Source: Rhodanobacter sp. B04 (GTDB lineage Bacteria > Pseudomonadota > Gammaproteobacteria > Xanthomonadales > Rhodanobacteraceae). Taken from it: a stretch of DNA of 64,000 bases. The notes beneath the pieces were generated by a model. It worked only from the letters and a program-made list of their open reading frames with translations, was not told where the DNA came from and made no database searches. Below are positions 48,231 to 56,651 of the stretch, piece after piece. Position 1 is the stretch's first letter. Each line of letters opens with the position of its first letter. Position numbers and translations under genes: made by a program. The DNA is taken from positions 62,001 to 126,000 of the forward strand of contig NZ_MUNV01000006.1 of assembly GCF_002001125.1 (NCBI RefSeq), written 5' to 3'.

Positions 48231-49964
48231 ATGTCGGCAGCCATTGAGCCGGCGGTCAACGGGACGGGCATGGCTGGAGGCGACCGTGAAGCGGAAGTCT
48301 GCGCATGGCTGGTTGCGCGTGGTCGTTTGAAAGACAGTGATCTGGGGCGTGCGCGCCGGCTGCACGAGGAGTCGGCCGAAGGCACGCTGACGACCTTGAT
48401 GGCGCGGCTGGGGCTGGTGTCCGAGCGCGACCTGGCCGAGGCATGGGCGGATCTGCTGCAGATACCGTTGCTGGCCGTGCGCGATGCACCGGAACTGCCG
48501 CCAGCGGATCTTGAATTGTCGCTGCGCTTTCTGAAGCAGCAACATGTGGTACCGGTGCTCGACGACAAGGACGGGCTGGCCCTGCTGGTGGCCGATCCGG
48601 CCGATCCGTATCCGCTGCAGGCGGTCGAGCTGGCCGCGGGCCGGCCGGTGGCGTTGCGGATCGGCCTGCGCTCGGAAATCGATGGCCTGATCGAGCGTTA
48701 TTACGGCAGCGGCCGCTCGGCGATGGGCACGATCGTGGAGAACCTCGATGGCAGCGCCGCGGAGGAGGACGATGTCGAGCATCTGCGCGATCTCGCCTCC
48801 GAGGCTCCGGTCATCCGGCTGGTGAATCTGATCCTGCAGCGCGCCGTCGAGCAGCGCGCATCGGACGTGCATATCGAACCGTTCGAAAACCGGCTGAAGG
48901 TGCGCTACCGCATCGATGGCGTGCTGCACGAGGTGGAGGCGCCGCCATCGTCGTCCACCGCGGCGGTGATCTCGCGCGTTAAGATCATGGCGCGGCTGAA
49001 CATCGCCGAGCGCCGGCTGCCGCAGGACGGTCGCATCCAGCTGCGCGTGCAGGGCAAGGAGCTCGACCTGCGTGTGTCCACCGTGCCGACCAGCTTCGGC
49101 GAGTCGGTGGTGATGCGTATCCTCGATCGCGAATCGGTGGTGTTCGACTTCGCCTCGCTAGGCTTCACCGACAGCTTCCAGCAACGCTTCGTCGACGTAC
49201 TGCAACGTCCGCATGGCATCCTGCTGGTGACCGGTCCCACGGGTTCCGGCAAGACCACCACGCTGTATACCGCGCTGTCGCAGATCAATACCAACGACGT
49301 GAAGATCATCACGGTCGAGGATCCGGTCGAGTACCAGCTCGAAGGCATCAACCAGATCCAGGTGAAACCGCAGATCGGGCTGGATTTCTCCGGCGCGCTG
49401 CGCTCGATCATGCGCCAGGATCCGGACGTGATCATGATCGGCGAGATGCGCGACCTGGAAACCTGCCGCATCGCGATCCAGTCCGCGCTCACCGGCCATC
49501 TGGTGTTGTCCACCCTGCACACCAACTCGGCCGCCGGCGGCATCACGCGCCTGCTCGACATGGGCGTCGAGGATTACCTGCTCGGCTCCACCATCAACGG
49601 CATTCTCGCGCAGCGGCTGGTACGCCGGCTCGATCCGGAAACAGCCATTCCGTACGAAGCGCTGCCCGAGGTGATCGCGCAGTTCGAACTGGAGAAATAC
49701 ACCGACGAACGGCCGATCCGGCTGTGGAAACCGGGCAGCAGTGCGGCCAATCCCACTGGCTATCGCGGTCGCCGCGCAATCATGGAATTCCTGACCATGA
49801 GCGACCCGCTGCGCCGGCTGGTGATGCAACGCGCCAACGAGGGCGAGATCGAGAAGCAGGCGCGTGCCGAAGGCATGCGCACGATGTACGAAGACGGCAT
49901 CGCCAAGGCCGTGGCCGGCATCACCACGCTGGAAGAAGTCCTGCGCGTCACGCAGGAAGGCTGA
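48231..49964 (+). CDS. gspE: Type II secretion ATPase GspE
   Basis: 577 residues. The hexameric cytoplasmic ATPase that drives the pseudopilus. N-terminal N1E/N2E domain (about 20-160), then the ATPase domain with Walker A GPTGSGKTTTLYTAL (335-349), the Asp box EDPVEYQLEGINQIQVKPQIGLDF, Walker B DPDVIMIGEMRDLETCRIAIQSALTGHLVLSTLHTN. The CxxC...CxxC zinc motif of most GspE proteins is absent: the segment after LAQRLVRRLD has no cysteine and reads DPETAIPYEALPEVIAQ. The GGAGG site abuts the ATG at 48231, so translation may instead begin at ATG 48270. First gene of the operon. Confidence 0.95.
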   Translation: MSAAIEPAVNGTGMAGGDREAEVCAWLVARGRLKDSDLGRARRLHEESAEGTLTTLMARLGLVSERDLAEAWADLLQIPLLAVRDAPELPPADLELSLRFLKQQHVVPVLDDKDGLALLVADPADPYPLQAVELAAGRPVALRIGLRSEIDGLIERYYGSGRSAMGTIVENLDGSAAEEDDVEHLRDLASEAPVIRLVNLILQRAVEQRASDVHIEPFENRLKVRYRIDGVLHEVEAPPSSSTAAVISRVKIMARLNIAERRLPQDGRIQLRVQGKELDLRVSTVPTSFGESVVMRILDRESVVFDFASLGFTDSFQQRFVDVLQRPHGILLVTGPTGSGKTTTLYTALSQINTNDVKIITVEDPVEYQLEGINQIQVKPQIGLDFSGALRSIMRQDPDVIMIGEMRDLETCRIAIQSALTGHLVLSTLHTNSAAGGITRLLDMGVEDYLLGSTINGILAQRLVRRLDPETAIPYEALPEVIAQFELEKYTDERPIRLWKPGSSAANPTGYRGRRAIMEFLTMSDPLRRLVMQRANEGEIEKQARAEGMRTMYEDGIAKAVAGITTLEEVLRVTQEG

Positions 49965-49965
49965 C

Positions 49966-51183
49966 GTGGCACAGTTCCGATACAAGGCGGTCAGCGATGC
50001 CGGTGAGATGCTGCAGGGCCAGATGGAGGCCGCCAGCGTCGAGGACGTGATCAGCCGCCTGCAGGATCAGGGTCACACGCCGCTGGAGGCGCAGCCGGCC
50101 GATGGCGCCGGCGGCGGTCGCGGCCTGGCGGCGCTGTTCAAGCGCGGCCCGTTCACCGGCGACGAGCTGGCGCAGTTCACCCATCAGCTGGCGACCCTGC
50201 TTGGCGCCGGCCAGCCGCTGGATCGTGCGCTCAGCATCCTGCTCGAGCTGCCCGAGGGCGAGCACGCGAAAAAACTGATCGAGCGCGTGCGCGATCGCGT
50301 GCGTGGCGGCAACACCTTGTCCTTTGCGCTGGACGAAGAGCACGGCGTGTTTCCGAAGCTGTACGTCAGCCTGGTGCGCGCCGGCGAGGCGGGCGGCTCG
50401 CTGGAGGAGACGCTGCGCCGGCTGGCCGACTATCTGGAGCGTGCGCAGCAGCTGCGCGGCAGCATCGTCAACGCGCTGATCTATCCGGCGTTCCTGATGG
50501 TGGGCGTGCTCGGTTCGCTGGTGTTGCTGCTGGCCTATGTGGTGCCGCAGTTCGTGCCGATCTTCGAGGACATGCAGGTGCCGATCCCGTGGATCACCGA
50601 GGCCGTGCTGGTACTCGGCAATACCTTGCAGAGCTGGTGGTGGCTGATCCTGCTGGTGGTGGGCGGCGGCCTGTTCGCCTGGCGCGCGCGCCTGCGCGAT
50701 CCACAGGCGCGGCTGGCCTGGCATACAAAACTGTTGGGCATGCGCCTGGTCGGCCCGCTGCTGCTGAAGGTGGAGACCGCGCGGATCGCCCGCACGCTGG
50801 GCACGCTCCTGAAGAACGGTGTGCCGCTGCTGAGTGCGCTGACCATCGCGCGCCAGGTCACCAGCAACCGTGCGCTGGATGCGGCGCTGGATGCGGCGCA
50901 CGAGCAGGTCAAGGGCGGCGCCGGGCTCAGTCTTGCGCTGGGGCAGTCCAAGCTGTTCCCGCGGCTGGCGATGCAGATGGTGCAGGTCGGCGAGGAAGCG
51001 GGCCAACTGGACGCCATGCTGCTGAAAGTGGCCGATACATTTGAACTTGAGTCCAAACGCGCAATCGATCGTTTACTGGCTGCACTGGTGCCGGCGCTGA
51101 CCATCGTGATGACGGTGATGGTGGCGATCATCATGGCGGCGATCCTGCTGCCGCTGCTCAGCCTGACCAGCAATATCCAGTAG
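49966..51183 (+). CDS. gspF: Type II secretion inner-membrane platform GspF
   Basis: 405 residues. Two homologous GspF domains with three membrane helices. Family motifs are FTHQLATLLGAGQPLDRALSILLE near 63-86, SGNVYPALL-type segment GSIVNALIYPAFLMVGVLGSLVLLL, ARTLGTLLKNGVPLLSAL and the final helix ALTIVMTVMVAIIMAAILLPLLSL. It links the ATPase to the pseudopilus. The GTG at 49966 lies one base after the gspE stop and begins MAQFRYKAVSDAGE, the normal family start; longer in-frame starts overlap gspE. Confidence 0.96.
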   Translation: MAQFRYKAVSDAGEMLQGQMEAASVEDVISRLQDQGHTPLEAQPADGAGGGRGLAALFKRGPFTGDELAQFTHQLATLLGAGQPLDRALSILLELPEGEHAKKLIERVRDRVRGGNTLSFALDEEHGVFPKLYVSLVRAGEAGGSLEETLRRLADYLERAQQLRGSIVNALIYPAFLMVGVLGSLVLLLAYVVPQFVPIFEDMQVPIPWITEAVLVLGNTLQSWWWLILLVVGGGLFAWRARLRDPQARLAWHTKLLGMRLVGPLLLKVETARIARTLGTLLKNGVPLLSALTIARQVTSNRALDAALDAAHEQVKGGAGLSLALGQSKLFPRLAMQMVQVGEEAGQLDAMLLKVADTFELESKRAIDRLLAALVPALTIVMTVMVAIIMAAILLPLLSLTSNIQ

Positions 51184-51218
51184 CCCCATTTTTTCTTGGC
51201 ATCCCTGAGGTAATCCAC

Positions 51219-51644
51219 ATGCAGTACAGGCAACCACGACGAATCGGCGCGAGCGCCGGTTTCACCCTGCTCGAAATGCTCGCGGTGATCGTGCTGATCG
51301 GCATCATCGGTGCGGTGGTGGTGACCCAGGTCGGCAAGAACGTCGACAAGGGCAAGTACGGCGCCGGCAAGGCGCAGCTGCTGACGCTGAGCCAGAAGAT
51401 CGAGAACTACGCGCTGGACAACGGCTCGCCGCCGCAGCAGCTGGAGGATCTGGTGGTGAAGCCGGCCAGTGCCACGAACTGGCAGGGCCCGTATGCGAAG
51501 GAATCCGACCTCAAGGATCCGTGGGGGCATCCCTTCGGTTACCAGTATCCAGGCCAGCACGGCAATTTCGACCTGATCTTCTACGGTCAGGACGGCAAGC
51601 CCGGTGGCGACGGCTACAGCGCCGACGTGGGCAACTGGCAGTAA
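51219..51644 (+). CDS. gspG: Major pseudopilin GspG
   Basis: 141 residues. A type IV prepilin-like leader is cleaved before Phe15 in ASAG/FTLLEMLAVIVLIGI, with Glu19 at position +5. The C-terminal part (ENYALDNGSPPQQLEDLV, GPYAKESDLKDPWGHPFGYQYPG) is the hallmark of GspG, including the calcium-binding loop DGKPGGDGYSADVGNW. It forms the pseudopilus shaft. A GAGG site lies eight bases before the ATG. The 35-base gap to gspF is the largest in the operon. Confidence 0.97.
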   Translation: MQYRQPRRIGASAGFTLLEMLAVIVLIGIIGAVVVTQVGKNVDKGKYGAGKAQLLTLSQKIENYALDNGSPPQQLEDLVVKPASATNWQGPYAKESDLKDPWGHPFGYQYPGQHGNFDLIFYGQDGKPGGDGYSADVGNWQ

Positions 51645-51647
51645 ACC

Positions 51648-52106
51648 ATGCGGGCAGCGCGTGCCAGCGGTTTCACCCTGTTCGAGATGCTGGCCGTGAT
51701 CCTGCTGGTCGGCATTGCGGCAGCGGCGGTATCGATCGCGGTGACGCAAGGCCTGGCCAGCGCACGCGTGCGCGCGGCCAGCAGCGAACTGGCCGACGCG
51801 TTGCGCGCCACCCGCGCGCAGGCGATCGTGCGCGGCGAGGAACTGACTTTCGACGTGGATACCCGCGCGGACACCTATCGCAATGTGAAGCAGCAGGACG
51901 TGCGGCTGCCGAAAGGTTTGCGCATCAGCATCACCAGCGCGAAGGAGGACCAGCCCAACGACCATACCGGGCGCATCCGCTTCTTTCCCGATGGCAGCTC
52001 CACCGGCGGCCGCATCACCCTGCAGAGCGGCAAGCGGCAGTGGCATGTCAACGTGTCCTGGCTGACCGGTGAAGTGCGCGTGGTCGACACGGTGGCGGCG
52101 CGATGA
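51648..52106 (+). CDS. gspH: Minor pseudopilin GspH
   Basis: 152 residues. The prepilin leader is short (MRAARASG, cleaved before Phe9) followed by FTLFEMLAVILLVGIAAAAV with Glu13 at +5. ALRATRAQAIVRGEELTFDVD is typical of GspH and FimT-like minor pilins. Three bases separate it from gspG, and its stop overlaps the gspI start by four bases. It is a minor component of the pseudopilus. Confidence 0.92.
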   Translation: MRAARASGFTLFEMLAVILLVGIAAAAVSIAVTQGLASARVRAASSELADALRATRAQAIVRGEELTFDVDTRADTYRNVKQQDVRLPKGLRISITSAKEDQPNDHTGRIRFFPDGSSTGGRITLQSGKRQWHVNVSWLTGEVRVVDTVAAR

Positions 52107-52537
52107 TCGCCTCGCGCCAGCAGTCGCAGCAGGGCTTCAGCCTGCTCGAGGTGATCGCCGCGATCATGCTGCTGGCGATCGCATTCACGGCGCTGATGAA
52201 AGTGGCCGGCGCCTCGATCAGCCTGAGCCAGAACGCGGCGGAACACAGCGAGGCCGCGATGTGGGCGCGCAGCCTGCTGGACACGGCTTTCGTGGGTGAG
52301 CCGTTGCAGGCGGGCAGCCGCTCGGGCCGGTTCGATCACAAGTACCGCTGGCAGCTCGACGTGTCGCCGTGGAATGGGGCCGGTGCCGCTCCGCCCGCGG
52401 CGCCGCTGCATCTGTACCAGCTGGATCTCAACGTGCTGTGGGGGCCGCCGGCGCACCCGCGATCGGCGCATTTCCGCACCTTGCGCCTGACCGGTCCGCA
52501 GGTCGATGGTGCCGGCAACATGCAGGCGCCCCGATGA
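52103..52537 (+). CDS. gspI: Minor pseudopilin GspI
   Basis: 144 residues. Prepilin cleavage is predicted before Phe12 in QSQQG/FSLLEVIAAIMLLAIA, Glu16 at +5. The rest has a GspI-like ASISLSQNAAEHSEAAMWARSLLD helix and a beta C-terminus. GspI, J and K form the pseudopilus tip that initiates assembly. ATGA overlaps with gspH and gspJ imply translational coupling. Confidence 0.92.
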   Translation: MIASRQQSQQGFSLLEVIAAIMLLAIAFTALMKVAGASISLSQNAAEHSEAAMWARSLLDTAFVGEPLQAGSRSGRFDHKYRWQLDVSPWNGAGAAPPAAPLHLYQLDLNVLWGPPAHPRSAHFRTLRLTGPQVDGAGNMQAPR

Positions 52538-53202
52538 AGCGCGCCGCCGGGTTCACCTTGCTGGAAGTGCTCGCTGCGCTGGTGTTGCTGGCCTTGTTGC
52601 TGGTCGGTGTCTACTCGGGCGTGCGCACTGCCACCCACAGCGTGAGCTCCGGTAGCGCTGCGATCGAGCGCATCGATCAGGTACGTTCGGCCGAGGAATT
52701 CCTGCGGCGTGAACTGGCGCAGAGCCTGCTTCAGCCGATCAGTCACAACAGTCACGCCGAGGCGATCTATTTCGATGGCACGGCACGCGAGATGCGTTAT
52801 GTCGCACCGCTGCCCGGCTATCTCGGCAAGCTCGGTCCGCAGCTGCAGCGACTGCAACTGGTCGATGATGGCAAGGGCGGCATGCGGCTGGAGCTCAGCC
52901 TGGCCATCCTGCCGCCGGACGGCCAGCCAGCCAGGCCGCTGGGCGATCCGCAGGTTTTGCTCGACCATATCAAGGGCGGCAGCTTCAGCTATCGCGGCGT
53001 CGATGCGGAGGGCAACGCCGTGCCGTGGTCCGGCACCTGGCCCGATGGCCGACTGCTGCCGCAGCTGGTTCGGGTCGAATTGCGCCTGGTGGGCAACCAG
53101 GGCTGGCCGCGGCTGGACGTGCCGTTGCGTACAAATCCGCTGAACAACAACCCGCAGTCCGGGCTGCCGCGGGCTGGCCTGGGCAACGGAGGCAGGCAAT
53201 GA
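52534..53202 (+). CDS. gspJ: Minor pseudopilin GspJ
   Basis: 222 residues, starting at MKRAAG/FTLLEVLAALVLLALLLVGVYSG, with a very short leader (cleavage before Phe7; Glu11 at +5). A long globular domain follows (EEFLRRELAQSLLQPI... VLLDHIKGGSFSYRGVDAEG), as in GspJ. The ATG at 52534 overlaps the gspI stop by four bases; longer in-frame starts lie inside gspI. Confidence 0.92.
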   Translation: MKRAAGFTLLEVLAALVLLALLLVGVYSGVRTATHSVSSGSAAIERIDQVRSAEEFLRRELAQSLLQPISHNSHAEAIYFDGTAREMRYVAPLPGYLGKLGPQLQRLQLVDDGKGGMRLELSLAILPPDGQPARPLGDPQVLLDHIKGGSFSYRGVDAEGNAVPWSGTWPDGRLLPQLVRVELRLVGNQGWPRLDVPLRTNPLNNNPQSGLPRAGLGNGGRQ

Positions 53203-54077
53203 GCGGGTGGCCGTCGCTGGCGCAGCGTGCGCATCAGCGCGGGGTCGCCCTGCTGCTGGTGCTGTGGGCGTGCACCCTGCTGGCGATCCTGCTGGGCGGT
53301 TATGCCGCGCTGGCGCGCACCGAAGGTTTGCAGGCGCGCTATCAGTTCGCCGAGACGCAGGCGCATTACGCCGCCGAGGCGGGTCTGATGCGCGCGGTCT
53401 ATGGGCTGCAGAATCCGGATCAGAAGCAGCGCTGGATCGGCGACGGGCGCATCTATCCGTTCCATTACGACAACGCCACCATCATGGTCTCGGCGGTCGA
53501 TGAAGGCGGCAAGGTGGATATCAACAGTGCCACGCCGGAGGTGCTGCAGGCGCTGTTCCAGGTCGCCGGCATGGCCCCGGCGCAGGCCAAGGCGCTGAGC
53601 GACAACGTGGTCGACTGGCGCAATCCGGTGGGTATCGACACCGCAGCGGCAGCGCAGCGCGCGGCTTATGCGACGGCAGGTCGCGACTACGGCCCGCGCC
53701 ACGCGCCGTTCGTCAGCATCGAGGAATTGCAGATGGTGCTGGGCATGACACCGGCGATCTACCGCACGATCGCCCCGGTGATCACGATCTGGTCGCACAG
53801 CGCGATTCCGGACGCCAACACCGCGCCACCGCTGGCGCTGGCGGCGATTCCCGGGATGACGCCCGAGCAGCAGAGTGTGATCCAGGCCAATCGGCTGCGG
53901 AACGCGAATGATCCGAGTCTGGTTCTTAACAACGGAACCACGCATAGTATCCGGTCGGAGGCCACGCTGGCCGACGGCACGCGCGCGATATTGCGCGCCA
54001 CGATTCGCTTGCAGATGGGGCAGGCTGGTGCGCAACCGTATTCGGTGCTGCGCTGGCAGGAGGGGAGTGCGGAATGA
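53199..54077 (+). CDS. gspK: Pseudopilus tip protein GspK
   Basis: 292 residues. The leader ends RAHQRG before Val16 in VALLLVLWACTLLAILLGGYA. Position +5 is Leu, not Glu, as is normal for GspK, which caps the pseudopilus. The long alpha-domain has the KVDINSATPEVLQALFQVAGMAPAQAKAL helix-hairpin-helix-like region and ARHAPFVSIEELQMVLGM. The start overlaps the gspJ stop by four bases and replaces longer frames inside gspJ. Confidence 0.94.
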   Translation: MSGWPSLAQRAHQRGVALLLVLWACTLLAILLGGYAALARTEGLQARYQFAETQAHYAAEAGLMRAVYGLQNPDQKQRWIGDGRIYPFHYDNATIMVSAVDEGGKVDINSATPEVLQALFQVAGMAPAQAKALSDNVVDWRNPVGIDTAAAAQRAAYATAGRDYGPRHAPFVSIEELQMVLGMTPAIYRTIAPVITIWSHSAIPDANTAPPLALAAIPGMTPEQQSVIQANRLRNANDPSLVLNNGTTHSIRSEATLADGTRAILRATIRLQMGQAGAQPYSVLRWQEGSAE

Positions 54078-55264
54078 GCAGTACGGCAACGCAGTCACTG
54101 CGGCCGCTGATGGATCGTTTGCGCCGCGCTTGGCGCACGTCGCCGTTGCCGGTGTTTTTCGGTTGGTGGGGCAATGAACTGCGCGGGCTGCTGCCGCCGC
54201 GCTGGCGCAACTGGTTGCGCAGCGGTGCGGACTGGCATCTGCTGCAGCACACGGGCGGGCAATGGACGCTGCATCGTGCCGGTCGCGGCGAAGTACTGGT
54301 CCGCTGGGACGACGGCGCCGAGGCGTCCGCCATCGACGCCGATGCCGGGCAGGCTGCGTTGAACGCCGTGCTGCGCAAGATCGATCGCGAGGATCTGCGG
54401 CTCGCGTTGCTGTTGCCGTCGGCGGTGGTGCTGCGGCGCACGCTGTCGCTGCCGTTGGCCGCTCGCGACAACCTGCAGCAGGTCGTTGCGTTCGAGATGG
54501 ATCGGCAGACCCCGTTCAGCGTCGCGCAGGTGTATTACGCGGTGCGCGAGCTGACGACGCCGGCCGCCGCCGGGCGCTTCCACGCGGAACTGGTTGCGGT
54601 CACCCGCGATACGCTCGATCCCCTGCTGCTGCATCTGCGTGGCCTGGGCGTGTCGATTGACGCGGTGGATCTGGCGGCAGGCAACGACCGCCTGGGCGTC
54701 AATCTGCTGCCGTCGGAACAGACCCCGCGCCATGTGCGGCCACGGCGGCGCCTGAACCTGGCATTGGCTGCGGCCTGCGTGCTGTTGCTGGCCCTGCTGC
54801 TGGGCCAGTGGCTGCACAACCGGCAGGCGGTGCTGGCGCAGATGCAGGCCGAAGTCGACGACATGCGCGGCGAGGCACAGCAGGTGGCGTCGCTGCGCCA
54901 GCAGCTGCAGGACAACGTCGGCGCCGCGGGTTTTCTGGTGCAACGCAAGAAAAACACCGTGGCGATGCTGAGCCTGCTGCAGGACGCCACGACGCGTCTG
55001 CCGGACAGCGCATGGCTGGAGCGTTTCAGTGTCGACAACACGGGGCAGATCGGCATGCAGGGGCAGAGCCAGCAGGCCGCGAAGCTGCTCGATGTCTTGA
55101 AGGATTCCACGTTGATCACGCAGGCCAGCTTCCAGGGCAGCATCCAGCCCGATCCAACCACCGGCAAGGAGCGCTTCTACCTGACGGCGCAATTGCATCA
55201 GCCCGTGGCATCGAAGGCGAAGCCGGCGGTTGCGGCTTCGGCGGGCAACGGGGATACGCCATGA
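54074..55264 (+). CDS. gspL: Type II secretion assembly protein GspL
   Basis: 396 residues. Bitopic inner-membrane protein that holds GspE and GspM. The cytoplasmic actin-like/PilM-type part spans about 1-220 (LALLLPSAVVLRRTLSLPLAARDNLQQVVAFEMDRQTPF), a membrane helix is at 227-247, and a periplasmic PilN-like ferredoxin fold (about 300-370) ends in a Lys/Ala-rich tail. The ATG at 54074 overlaps the gspK stop and the stop overlaps gspM. Confidence 0.93.
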   Translation: MSSTATQSLRPLMDRLRRAWRTSPLPVFFGWWGNELRGLLPPRWRNWLRSGADWHLLQHTGGQWTLHRAGRGEVLVRWDDGAEASAIDADAGQAALNAVLRKIDREDLRLALLLPSAVVLRRTLSLPLAARDNLQQVVAFEMDRQTPFSVAQVYYAVRELTTPAAAGRFHAELVAVTRDTLDPLLLHLRGLGVSIDAVDLAAGNDRLGVNLLPSEQTPRHVRPRRRLNLALAAACVLLLALLLGQWLHNRQAVLAQMQAEVDDMRGEAQQVASLRQQLQDNVGAAGFLVQRKKNTVAMLSLLQDATTRLPDSAWLERFSVDNTGQIGMQGQSQQAAKLLDVLKDSTLITQASFQGSIQPDPTTGKERFYLTAQLHQPVASKAKPAVAASAGNGDTP

Positions 55265-55935
55265 AGATGACCGCGCTCAATCCGCGCGACAGCCGCATCG
55301 CGGCCATCCTGCTGCTGTTGCTGGCGGTGGTGCTGGGTTATTTCGTGTTGCTGCACTGGTGGTTCGTCGCGCCGCTTCGGCAGATCAACGGCGAGATGGC
55401 CGACCTGCGCGACACGCATGGCCGTTACGCGGCGGCGATCGCCGAAAAGCCGGCACTGCAGCAGCGGCTTGCCACGCTTGGCGCCGGACAGGCGGCCAGC
55501 AGCGCCTTTCTGGCCAACGACGATCCGAATACCGCGGCCGCGGATCTGATGCAGCGTGTGGTCGACGTGGTCGGCAGCAATGCCAGCGGCGGCAACTGCC
55601 AGGTAAGCCAGAAGATGCCGCTGTCCAATCCGCCGGCGACGCCGGGCGAGCCCTACCGCAAGGTGGCGGTGAGCATCAATCTGAGCTGCGACATGGAATC
55701 GCTGGCCAGCGTGCTGCATGCGCTGGAGCAGGGTACGCCATACGTGTTCGTCGACGATCTCAGCATCTACCGCAATCCGGTGGCGGCGCAGCAGAACCGC
55801 GCCGCGCCGCTGGAGGTGCAGTTCACGCTGTCCGGCTACCTGCGTCCATCGCACGGCAGTTCGGCAGCGCCACCGCCGCCGGCACCGGGCGTACCGGCCG
55901 GCATGCAGCAGCTCGGTCAGGGGGCTGCGCCATGA
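55261..55935 (+). CDS. gspM: Type II secretion assembly protein GspM
   Basis: 224 residues. One membrane helix (14-34) is followed by a heptad-like helical stretch and a ferredoxin-type periplasmic domain (AVSINLSCDMESLASVLHALEQGTPYVFVDDLSIYRN), which pairs with GspL. The C-terminus is Pro/Ala-rich. The ATG at 55261 overlaps the gspL stop by four bases. Sequence conservation in GspM is low, so the call rests mainly on position, topology and length. Confidence 0.88.
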   Translation: MKMTALNPRDSRIAAILLLLLAVVLGYFVLLHWWFVAPLRQINGEMADLRDTHGRYAAAIAEKPALQQRLATLGAGQAASSAFLANDDPNTAAADLMQRVVDVVGSNASGGNCQVSQKMPLSNPPATPGEPYRKVAVSINLSCDMESLASVLHALEQGTPYVFVDDLSIYRNPVAAQQNRAAPLEVQFTLSGYLRPSHGSSAAPPPPAPGVPAGMQQLGQGAAP

Positions 55936-56648
55936 ACGCCGCCCATCAACGCAGTCTCACACCGGTACTTGCCGTGGCCGCCGTGGTGCTGGGCGCGCTG
56001 TGGCTGCTCCTGCTCGGTGGCGTCGGCAGCAAGGTGGACTGGGGTGCCGCGCGCACCCTGGCGGCATTGCCGCCGGCGACGGGCCCGGCAAGCCTGCCGA
56101 CACCGCTGCCGCTGGAGCAGTTTGCGGTGGTCTGGCAGAAGCCGCTGTTCAGCCCCGATCGCAAGCCGGTGCCACGCATGGCCAATGACGGCGCCGGCCT
56201 CGGCGATCTGGAGTTGACCGGCATCATCCTGACCTCCGATCTGCGCATGGCCTTGTTGCGCGACAAGAACGGCGACCACCGCGAGGTGCGCCTGCGCGAG
56301 GGCACGTCGTTGCCGGATGGCAGCGTGACCCTGCTGGAGGTTCATCCACGCTCGGCGTTGTTCAACACCTCCTCCGGCCAGGTCGAACTGAAGCTGCCGG
56401 CCGGTGCGCCTTTCGATGGTCAGAAGACCGATGGGCCGGCCGCTGCGCCCGCCCAGGAGGCCCCAGGCGCCGCGATGATGAGCATCGTGCCACCGGGTAG
56501 TCAGGCCGGCCCTTCCGGCCATGCCCGGACCCCGCAGATCAAGTCACCGCAAGATCAGGCAAAGTCGCAGTTCCTTGACCGGCTCAGGGAAAATGTCCAG
56601 AAACGTCGGGCCGCCAGCGCTGCCGCGGCCAACGAAGGAGTACGTTGA
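55932..56648 (+). CDS. gspN: Type II secretion protein GspN (XpsN-type, GspC-like)
   Basis: 238 residues. One membrane helix (10-31), then a periplasmic domain with FAVVWQKPLFSPDRKPVPR, LTGIILTSDLRMALLRDKNGDHREVRLREGTSLPDGSVTLLEVH, which reads like the HR domain of GspC/PilP proteins. In Xanthomonas, XpsN takes the link role between inner and outer membrane that GspC plays elsewhere, and no gspC is present here. The tail is Gln/Ala-rich and coiled-coil-like. It overlaps gspM by four bases and lies three bases before gspD. Confidence 0.88.
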   Translation: MNAAHQRSLTPVLAVAAVVLGALWLLLLGGVGSKVDWGAARTLAALPPATGPASLPTPLPLEQFAVVWQKPLFSPDRKPVPRMANDGAGLGDLELTGIILTSDLRMALLRDKNGDHREVRLREGTSLPDGSVTLLEVHPRSALFNTSSGQVELKLPAGAPFDGQKTDGPAAAPAQEAPGAAMMSIVPPGSQAGPSGHARTPQIKSPQDQAKSQFLDRLRENVQKRRAASAAAANEGVR

Positions 56649-56651
56649 TTC

